Below are positions 55,797 to 64,000 of a stretch of DNA of 64,000 nucleotides, piece by piece. The notes under the pieces are model-generated. The model was given only the letters and a program-made list of their open reading frames with translations. It was not told the DNA's origin and ran no database searches. This stretch comes from Micropterix aruncella (Eukaryota > Arthropoda > Insecta > Lepidoptera > Micropterigidae). Each line of letters opens with the position of its first letter. Position 1 is the first letter of the stretch. Made by a program: the position numbers and the translations under genes. The stretch lies in assembly GCA_944548615.1 (NCBI GenBank), contig OX155952.1, positions 3,733,522-3,797,521 of the forward strand, in the 5' to 3' direction.

Positions 55797-55965
55797 CACT
55801 CCCATTACTCTCTACTCTTATGAAGAGCGTTTAAATTATTTTAAGATTTTTACTCTTAAAAAGAGGAGAGAGTGCGGAAGCCTAATGTTTCTGCACAAAC
55901 TTCGGGATAGACTCACCAGATTTATTAGAAGCGTTAAATTTCAACGTACCATTTAACGTACAACG

Positions 55966-58555
55966 TACCATTCAACAACCTCCTAGGCTCCCTAAAAAAG
56001 GAAGATGGCACTTACACAAACACAGATGTAGAAACCAGCTCAGTACTCCTGGAAACACACTTTCCTGGATGCCAAATCACAGAAGATCCTGAGTGGCCAG
56101 ACGAAAACTACAGCGCACCAACAACCCAAGAATGGGAAGTCGCAAACAAGATAGTAACTGCGGACAAAATAAAATGGGCCCTGAAAAGCTTTAAACCTTT
56201 CAAATCCGCAGGGCTGGATGGCATTTTCCCAGCATTACTACAATGGCAACCGAACCATGCAACAAAATACCTACTACCAATCTATAAGGCCTGCATAGCC
56301 TTCAAATACATTCCAAAGGCATGGAAAGAGGCAAAAGTAGTCTTCCTACCAAAACCAGGAAAGGAGGACTACTCACACGCCAAATCCGTCAGACCCATCA
56401 GCCTAACGTCTTTCTTACTAAAGACGTTAGAAAGACTGATGGACCGTCACCTAAGGGATGGGGCACTAAGAAATAAACAACTACACCCACAACAACACGC
56501 CTACACAAAAGGCAAATCAACAGAGTCGGCACTACACATGGTGGTGCACAAAATAGAATCGGCTCTAACAAATAAGCTGTCAACACTCGCCTTTATAGAC
56601 ATAGAAGGCGCTTTTGACTAAACCATGCACAACAGCATAAACCACGACCTACAGGAACTTAAGGTGGAACCAGTTACCATAAAATGGATCACGGAGCTGG
56701 TTAGCAAAAGGGCGGTCCAGATAGTGATGAATACTACCACAAGAGCGAAGGTAGTTAAAGGATGCCCCCAAGGGGGGGGGGGGGTCCTATCACCACTTCT
56801 ATGGAACATAGTAGTGGACAGCCTCATAAAAACACTAAATGAAAGGGGTTACAATACTATTGGTTATACCGACGACCTAACAATAATGATAAATGGAAAC
56901 GCAGAAAATATGCTATGTAAAGTCATGCGCTCAGCTTTGCAGATAGTAGAAATATGGTGTGACGAACATAAATTGACAGTAAATCCGAAAAAGACAGAAC
57001 TCATCCTCTTCACCAACAAGAGGAAGTTACCAGAACTACAAAAACCAAAATTATTCAACACCAAACTCTCGCTATCAACACAGGTGAAATATCTGGGGTC
57101 ATCCTTGACAGTAAATTAAACTGGGCGAGTCATATCGATGCCAAAATAAAGAGGGCCTGCCTAACTTTTTGGCAGTGTCGGAGACTAGTGGGGAAAAAAT
57201 GGGGTCTCAACCCAAAAATCACACTCTGGCTGTACACATCAGTCATCAGGCCCTCTCTGACTTATGGATCAGTTGTATGGTGGCCCAGAACACAACTGAC
57301 CACAGTGAAAGCGAGACTCCAGAGCCTGCAACGCTTAGCGTGTGTAGCAGCCACTGGATGTATGAGAACCACACCATCGGCCGCACTAGAGTACCTCCTT
57401 AACATGAGACCTCTGGATCTTGTCATCCAAGAGGAGGCTAAGGCAGCCGCTCTAAGACTAAGAGCAAATGGACTGTGGAAACAAAACACAGAAACACCAC
57501 ACTCAAAAATTCTGAAACGGGTTCTAGAAGAAATACCTCTTCTAGACGCACCCATGGACAGAATAATATGCCATCATGTCTTTGATCGTAGATACAATAT
57601 CCAACTCATTGCAGAACCAGCAGATCACTCTGATACAAATGAAGTAAGGATATACACAGATGGCTCCTAAACCACTCAAGGTACTGGAGCCGGCGTCTTC
57701 TCAAATGAGCTAAACATCAAAATATCAACTACCCTAGGCAACTTAAATACGATTTTCCAAGCAGAATGCATTGGCATCACCAGAGCAGCACAGGCAGTTG
57801 CAGCCAAAGATGTCGGAGACCTAAGCCTGAAATTTGTCTCCGACAATGCCTCCGTGCTACAAGCGCTAGAAAAAAATACTGTAACCTCAGTCCTTGTACT
57901 GGAATGCCACAATGCGCTTCAATCCATTGCAAGGTCAAATAGAGTGACCCTGCAATGGATTAAGGGGTACAGCGACTCACTGGGCAACGACGCGGCAGAC
58001 GAACTGGTCAAAAGGGGATCAAATGAAATAGTATATGGGCCGGAACCCTTGATGCCCATACCCCAGGCCCAAATAAAAACATGGCCACGCAGAAACACCG
58101 ACGAAACCCACCTTAAAGAATGGAAAAAAACGCAGGATGCAGGCAAACAAAGAACGCGGTTCCGGAAGCGCCTAAAAAACTTGCCCGCAACCTCACCAGA
58201 TTAAAAAGGGACAAAATCCGTAAAGTCATAGGTACTATGACAGGTCACTGTCCCCTAAATAAACACCTGTTTACCATAGGTGTGACAGACAGCCCTCTAT
58301 GCAGAGGATGCATGGAGGAAGAAGAAACGCCACAGCATGTGCTCATGGAATGCAGGAGCGTGGGAGATCAACGGGCAAGAATACTACAATCTCCAGCATC
58401 TGTCCCGGAGGCCTGTAGCAACCAAAACAGGCTGCTAACCTTCTGGGACAGCCTGGGTTGGCTGGAGTAACATAAATAGAAACATGAGCCACGCACAACG
58501 GCCCAATCAGGAGGCCAAGTGCGGGAAATAGCCCAGGAAAACTAACTAACTAACT
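55966..58555 (+). mobile_element. 5'-truncated LOA-like non-LTR element with (AACT)n tail
   Basis: Begins inside ORF2 before the RT and ends, after ~85 bp of 3' UTR, with AACTAACTAACTAACTA (58540-58555). It is inserted in copy 1 of the CR1/Jockey-type element, so it is younger than that copy. It is a distant relative of the intact element at 10.7-15.7 kb: same domain order, different tail. Confidence 0.8.
55975..58470 (+). pseudogene. LOA-like ORF2 remnant: RT and RNase H, broken
   Basis: Motifs in order: SLKKEDGTYTNTDVETS, KSAGLDGIFPALLQ, VRPISLTSFLLKTLERLMD, LAFIDIEGAFD followed by a stop (56619), GCPQGG..VLSPLLWNIVV, the active site GYTDDLT (usually ADD), VNPKKTELILF, a frameshift near 57096, KKWGLNPKITLWLY, then the RNase H start VRIYTDGS followed by a stop (57667), FQAECIGITRA, FVSDNASVLQAL and WIKGYSDSLGNDAADELV (His replaced by Tyr). 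A frameshift near 58180 precedes the C-terminal knuckle CRGCMEEEETPQHVLMEC. Thirteen G bases at 56772-56784 insert extra glycines in the QGG loop. Confidence 0.85.
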
Positions 58556-59199
58556 ATGCCGGTTATACAACACTATAACCGATAATATTGTTTTTTTAAC
58601 CTGTGACCATCAGCAGTAAAGTCCATTATAAAAAGCGTATTATGAGACAAATTGATAATTTACCGTATGTTTTTATTATTTTATTCCAGACAATATTTGG
58701 TAATAAATTATTATTTTTTTCAATTTAATTGTTTTTCAGAATTTACTGTAAATTTATTTCTAAATTTTTGATATTTGTTTTGATCATTTTTAAGGATATT
58801 AATTTTTGTACTGATACTTTTGTAAATCATGAGATAAACGGCGCATACGCAATTATTAATTAAATTATTAATTATGCATGCTGAGTACGCATAAAATATT
58901 ACACTCTAATTAGTAATAATGTAAAAATATTAGCGATAACCATGTATTATTAGAGTATTGTTTGCGTACCTATTATACTAAATAAACACTAAATAAAATA
59001 AATAAATAAATTACCCACAACACAAGACTGGCACGAAGCGTTTTACATTTACCTAACGAAATTCAAACAAAAATTTCGCTCAACTTCAATATTCTCCACG
59101 TAAGCACCAGAAACCAATCTCCGTCTGCCTGACTTGTCTGCCTGTCTGGCTCATCGATTGGCCAGGAATGCGTTGTCGGATTTCGAGAATTCTCTCGTC

Positions 59200-59640
59200 A
59201 ATCTATTTTATTCATCAATGGGAAGAGATGATTAGACTTTGGGGCCCGTTCATATACTAAATCAGAGAGCTTCTATACAAACGGACGACTTAAAATTCAC
59301 ATTTTTGTAAGTAGCCACCAACTTTTTACTCATTCATAAATTTTAAAAAAACCTATTACCGGACCTTTTTTTAAATCAAATTATGCGTTCTTGAGCTACA
59401 ATTATCGGCCAATACAGAAGATTTCGAAAATTCTTACTAATTTGTTTTAGTCATTGATTAGAATAGCTGATAAGCTTTAGGGTTTCGTATCTAAAATCGA
59501 TCGGTGGCTGTCATAAAATCTGACGACTAAGATATCATTCATCCGTACTGTCACCAACTTTTATTAGATATCCGAAATGATACAAAAACATTTTATCAAA
59601 ATAATTTTTGAAATCATGTTATGCATTCTTAAGTTATACA
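59200..59640 (+). repeat. Diverged tandem duplication, ~235-bp period
   Basis: ACGACTTAAAATTCAC...CCACCAACTTTTTACTC...TTTTTAAATCAAATTATGCG, then TTCTTGAGCTACAA (unit 1, from about 59283) recurs as ACGACTAAGATATCAT...TCACCAACTTTTATTAG...TTTTTGAAATCATGTTATGC, then TTCTTAAGTTATACAA (unit 2, to 59640). It fills the gap between the two tail-to-tail retrotransposon copies. Confidence 0.65.
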
Positions 59641-59643
59641 ATT

Positions 59644-61405
59644 TAATTTATTTATTTATTTATTTATTATAAAAGGTACACAAACAATACTCTAATATTA
59701 CATGGCTATCGCTAACATTTTTACTTTGTTTCTAATTAGGGTATAATATTATATGCGTACTCCGCATGCTTAATTTAAAATTGCGTATGTGCCGTATCTC
59801 ATGATTTACAAAATTATCAAAATTATCAAAAATTATCAGTACAAAAATTTATATCCTTAAAAATTATCAAAACAAAAATTAAAAATTTTAGAAATAAGTT
59901 TACAGTGAATTCTGAAAAACAATTAAACAATGAAATGGTAAAAAATAGATCAAATATTGTCTGGAATAAAATAATAAAAACATAAAAATTATCAAAACAA
60001 AAATTAAAAATTTTAGAAATAAGTTTATAGTGAATTCTGAAAAACAGTTAAACAATTAAATGGTAAAAAAATAGATCGAATAATGTCTGGAATAAAATAA
60101 TAAAAACATACGGTAAATTATCAATTTGTTTCATAATACGTTATTTATAATGGACTTAACTACTAATGGTCCCAGGTTGAAGAAATCAATGTTATCGGTT
60201 ATAGTGTTGTATAACCGGCATGTACGTGAGATAGGATTGTGGAAAGATTGATTTGTCTGCGAAGTGGGAAGGTGAAATGTTAAGTGCTGCCTCAGTCGCC
60301 TGGATGGTACGTTGAAATTTAACGCTTCTAATAAATCTGGTGAGTCTATCCTGCCGTTAAGAAGTTTATGCAGAAACATTAGACTTCCGCACTCTCTCCT
60401 CTTTCTAAGAGTAAAAATCATAAAATAATTTAAACGCTCTTCATAAGAGTAGAGAGTGCGTGATAGGCCGGTTTTATAGGTTACCATACGCATATACTTC
60501 CTCTGCACAGACTCTATCGCTTCCGAATGCACCTCATAGTATGGATTCCAAATTATGGAACCAAACTTCAGTTGGCTGCGTACAAGAGAATTATAGAGCA
60601 AGTTAAAAGAGTTAATATTTTTAAACGGTTTAGTAACCCTATATATAAAACCCAGTGTTCGCTCGCTCTTACTTACTACATTGTTGATATGCTTTCTAAA
60701 AGTCAGGTGCTCGTCGTGAAGTATTCCTAGATCTCTTACACTTTTTGTAGATAGTGTTGAATTGCCGATAGAGTAAGGGTAGTCTTTAATTTGCTTATTT
60801 CTAGTGAAACGAATAATTTGACATTTTTCAACATTCAGTTCCATTCTATTAGATTCACACCATTTTTTCAATTCGCAAAGATCTTTCTGTAGTGCATTGC
60901 AATCCTCCATTGTCAGTATTTCTTTGAATATTTTTAAATCATCTGCATACATTAGATGCCGACAGCGTAGACTCTTAGAGAGATCATCAATGAATATTAA
61001 AAATAAAAGTGGTCCGAGATTTGATCCCTGAGGCACACCAGATTTAACTAAGGCAGGGATCGATGTATATCCTTTCACATGAACAATTTGTGTCCTATTT
61101 GATAGGTACGACTTCATCCATCTAAGTAGGTTACCGTGAATACCGTTATTTGCAAGTTTCATATGTAATATGTCATGATTAACTTTGTCAAACGCTTTAG
61201 CGAAGTCGGTATACACGGCATCCACCTGGTGTTTCCTATTAAACGCGGATGAAATGTACTGGTTGTACTCCAACAGGTTAGTTTCCACCGATCGGTTTTT
61301 GGTGAATCCATGCTGGTACGGACAGATTAATCTGATTGATTTAAGGGGAATTTTCAATAAATTATCCGATTTCAAACAATCTTTCGCCAATGACTTTTTT
61401 AACGT
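59644..61405 (-). mobile_element. CR1/Jockey-type element, copy 2 (5'-truncated)
   Basis: 3' tail (TTTA)n on plus (59644-59670), a 3' UTR with a ~126-bp tandem duplication (59859-59983 and 59984-60110, each ending GTCTGGAATAAAATAATAAA), then the ORF2 remnant. The 5' junction lies at about 61405, against the end of a SINE. It faces copy 1 tail to tail across ~630 bp. Confidence 0.8.
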
Positions 61406-61471
61406 AGGAATTGTTTGTTTGTTTCTACTCTTTATTTTCATTTGACAATGTCTCACAACTAACCCTACCAT
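60131..61471 (-). pseudogene. RT part of CR1/Jockey-type ORF2, open over 446 codons
   Basis: RT motifs: ICPYQHGFTKNRSVETNLLE, VYTDFAKAFDKVNHDIL, KSGVPQGSNLGPLLFL, the active site LMYADDLKIF, VRDLGILHDEHLTF and LLYNSLVRSQLKFGSIIWNP, then a C-terminal region. The endonuclease and the first RT motifs are missing. The first ~22 codons (MVGLVVRHCQMKIK and a few more) come from the adjoining SINE, not from the element, so this start is artificial. The rest is open with conserved active-site residues but cannot retrotranspose on its own. Confidence 0.85.
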
Positions 61472-61644
61472 GAAGTGTTCATATGTAGGTACGCGTGTAA
61501 TATGTGTGTTTTGTCGATGTTTGTCTGGGAATTCGATCGACAGAATTGAAAGTAATTCCGTTAATTTTATCTCAACAGAAAATGGTGACTTAGCCGGGAA
61601 TCGAACCCGGACGCATACTATGTAAGATCAGGCGACCTAAAAAC
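61409..61644 (-). mobile_element. tRNA-derived SINE, copy 1
   Basis: On the minus strand: GGTCGCCTGATCTTACATAG, then GGGTTCGATTCCCGGC, a good RNA polymerase III B box (tRNA T-arm), then a non-tRNA body (CAATTCTGTCGATCGAAT, ACACTTCATGGTAGGGTTAG) and an AAACAAACAAAC tail at about 61410-61423. The A box is weak in this copy. Confidence 0.75.
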
Positions 61645-61650
61645 TATGTT

Positions 61651-61906
61651 TGTTTGTTTGTTTATACACATTATTGTGAAACTTCACAATCGGCGGGTTT
61701 ATTCTCATACGACAATCTCTTCTAACCAACCAACCCTACTATGAAGTGTTTATATGTATGTGCGCTTGTAACATGTGTGTAAGTGTGTGTTATTGCATTC
61801 GATCGACAGAATTGAAATGCAATCCCGTAAATGTTATCCCAAAGGAAAATGGTGACCCAGGTACCTTACGATGTAAGATCAGGAGTCCTAACCACTATGC
61901 CACCAG
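61651..61906 (-). mobile_element. tRNA-derived SINE, copy 2
   Basis: On the minus strand: TGGTGGCATAGTGGTTAGGA (a good A box), CTGATCTTACATCGTAAGG, a decayed B box (TACCTGGGTCACC), then the same body as copy 1 (CAATTCTGTCGATCGAAT, ACACTTCATAGTAGGGTTGG) and an AAACAAACAAACAAAC tail at about 61650-61665. It lies head-to-tail with copy 1. Confidence 0.75.
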
Positions 61907-62770
<864 letters not shown>

Positions 62771-63092
62771 ATCGAATTTTCGGTATGATATTCCGCATTT
62801 AGGAGACGATTCATTGTGATTTTTTTCATTATTTTTGCTTTAATTTGTCTTTAATAAAGACATTTTGTTTGGTTTGCAAAAGGATACGCTTTGTTTTTGA
62901 GATGTGGATGAAGGGCGATCGTTCGCTAGCGATAAAGGGATCCCATTAAACCTACATTGCACTGTCGAAAGTGGTGCTCATCCAGGCATACATATCATTT
63001 AAAATAAGCATTTCCTAATCCAGTCCGGGAAAACCTTCCAGCTATGTAAGTGGCTTTTATTATTTTTATTTTTTCATCAAAGTGTCATCCTT
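62771..63092. other. Sequence between the two direct-repeat copies
   Basis: Unassigned; the matching stretch of the second copy would lie right of the window. Confidence 0.4.
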
Positions 63093-63157
63093 AAACGAAT
63101 TCTTAAAAAAAGAAATTTTACAAAAAACCAATCAAATATTAACAATATTATACAATT

Positions 63158-63794
63158 ATAAATAGGACAGAAAACGAATTTACCGCGTGAAATTTGTAGG
63201 ACCCGACGTTGTCTAGCCTACGTTGGACAAACGAAACGGCCCATAGCCACGCGACTGACAGAACACATCAAAGCTGTTAAAAACGTTCAGGGAAAAAATC
63301 GGCGATCTGCGAACATATATTGGATAGCGGAAGTAACCACTGGATGCAGTTTCAAAATCCCATTGTTCTATCCAAGGAACAATTCTACTTTCCTCGCATG
63401 ATCCGGGAAGCCATTGAAATAAGAAGAACTCCGAACTTCAATAGAGATGACGGCTACAAACTCTCTTCTACGTGGAACCCTCTTCTTAAAATGTTCCCGC
63501 CGCCGAACACCGAACGCAAAGACGTAAAACAGGATACAGTGAGTGTTGTGTGCAAGACGGAATTTAAAAATTCCCGCGCTCCGAGCCCGGCCCCCCACCA
63601 CCGTTATAACCTACGCAGTGACGGCAGCGGTTTGCGGCCTACCCGCAAAACAACGGACTGACAGGTCTTCAGTCTACCCTAGACAACGGCGGCTGCAACG
63701 TCACCGAAACGTCGGGTCCTACAAATTTCACGCGGTAAATTCGTTTTCTGTCCTATTTATAATGTCAAACAACCGCGATAGTCTTCGATTTTAT
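63158..63794 (+). mobile_element. 5'-truncated Penelope-like element
   Basis: Flanked by a 14-bp target duplication. It starts with ~50 bp (63158-63208) that is the reverse complement of its own 3' region (63713-63764), a partial inverted copy as often seen in Penelope elements. Then follow the GIY-YIG endonuclease remnant and a 3' UTR with TGCAACGTCACCGAAACGTC. RT is missing. Confidence 0.88.
63210..63661 (+). pseudogene. GIY-YIG endonuclease domain of a Penelope-like element, frameshifted
   Basis: The first part reads CLAYVGQTKRPIATRLTEHI then KAVKNV, the second half of the GIY-YIG fold with the catalytic Arg region. A shift in the A-run near 63296 moves to the next frame: ICEHILDSGSNHWMQFQ, EQFYFPRMIREAIEIRRTPN, FNRDDGYKLSSTWNPLLKM, then a basic/Pro tail to TGA at 63661. 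R(E)A.EI......N...G..LS..W.PLL is the typical C-terminus of these proteins. In Penelope elements this domain nicks the target DNA; the copy is dead. Confidence 0.85.
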
Positions 63795-64000
63795 AATATT
63801 ATACAATTTCATCTTATGTTTTGAACTCTTGTAAATATCATATAGCCTTAAGTATAAACTTCTCGACCAGAAATTACGATTTATATCTTATTTCATGGCA
63901 ACGAGCAAATGAAGTATTTTATTTTTATTTTCATTTAATGGCTGGCTGATAGCGAGCGAATGGTATATCGTCCTTTTAAAGAGTGGATATATTCGAATTT

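Larger units (their letters stand above)
55797..59010 (+). mobile_element. CR1/Jockey-type element, copy 1, split by a LOA-like insertion
   Basis: 55797-55952 matches, in reverse complement, 60309-60466 of copy 2 (for example GAGAGTGCGGAAGCCTAATG and GCGTTAAATTTCAACGTACC). 58556-59010 matches 59644-60222 (TGCCGGTTATACAACACTAT and onward). The LOA-like element sits between, with ~95 bp of the host element missing. Tail: AATAAAATAAATAAATAAA at about 58990. Only the last ORF part and 3' UTR remain. Confidence 0.8.
63093..64000 (+). repeat. Direct repeat, second copy, carrying the Penelope insertion
   Basis: 63093-63157 and 63795-64000 are the second copy, cut by the window end. The Penelope fragment lies between duplicated AATATTATACAATT strings (63144-63157 and 63795-63808). 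Confidence 0.9.

Overview
The window looks like intergenic or heterochromatin-like DNA from an insect, most probably a moth or butterfly. It is AT-rich and packed with transposable elements. The lineage is inferred from the repeat types: two Helitron-type repeats of the kind common in Lepidoptera (about 20.6 kb, and 24.3-31.1 kb), a SINE 3' part of lepidopteran type (24.06-24.18 kb), a BEL/Pao element, an RNase H-bearing non-LTR element of the LOA/R1 kind, a Penelope-like fragment and Jockey/CR1-type relics. I see no convincing complete host gene. The only host-exon candidates are a pair of duplicated exon-like segments at 33.9-34.3 kb.

Layout. 1-10,059: one minus-strand Ty3/gypsy-like LTR element with about 2.5 kb LTRs (the left one cut by the window edge). 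It has an intact gag and a broken protease; RT, RNase H and integrase are gone and AT-rich tandem repeats occupy that space. 10,661-15,674: an apparently full-length, intact two-ORF non-LTR element with an 11-bp target duplication. 15.7-23.6 kb: relics (a mariner-type HTH fragment, dispersed repeats, a 295-bp Helitron) in otherwise featureless DNA. 23,680-31,910: a nest in which ~500-bp inverted repeats flank a ~750-bp Helitron, itself split by a young BEL/Pao element (6,026 bp, 5-bp target duplication) whose single polyprotein ORF has lost the integrase in frame.

33.9-42.7 kb: duplicated exon-like segments, many non-LTR reverse transcriptase relics, a GC-rich block of unknown origin, a (TA)n tract, a Penelope 3' relic and the 5' end of a tRNA-Trp-primed LTR element with a 112-bp LTR. 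43,056-44,632: a large mariner-like foldback element with a 600-bp solo LTR inserted in one arm. 45,135-45,228: a 42-bp-arm hairpin. 47,627-50,934: a minus-strand Jockey/CR1-type element with few defects. 53,957-54,131: a GC-rich PIF/Harbinger-like MITE. 55.8-61.4 kb: two copies of one CR1/Jockey-type element lying tail to tail, the left copy split by a degenerate LOA-like element. 61.4-61.9 kb: two tandem tRNA-derived SINE copies. 62.1-64.0 kb: a ~430-bp (TA)n tract, then a direct duplication in which the second copy carries a Penelope-like GIY-YIG fragment and the first copy keeps the empty site.

The elements do not form a pathway, but they suggest trans-mobilisation. Two LTR elements with identical or nearly identical LTRs (gag-only gypsy-like, integrase-less BEL) lack enzymes needed to move, so related autonomous copies elsewhere in the genome would have to supply them. 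All calls come from reading the sequence and recognising motifs; no database search was run.
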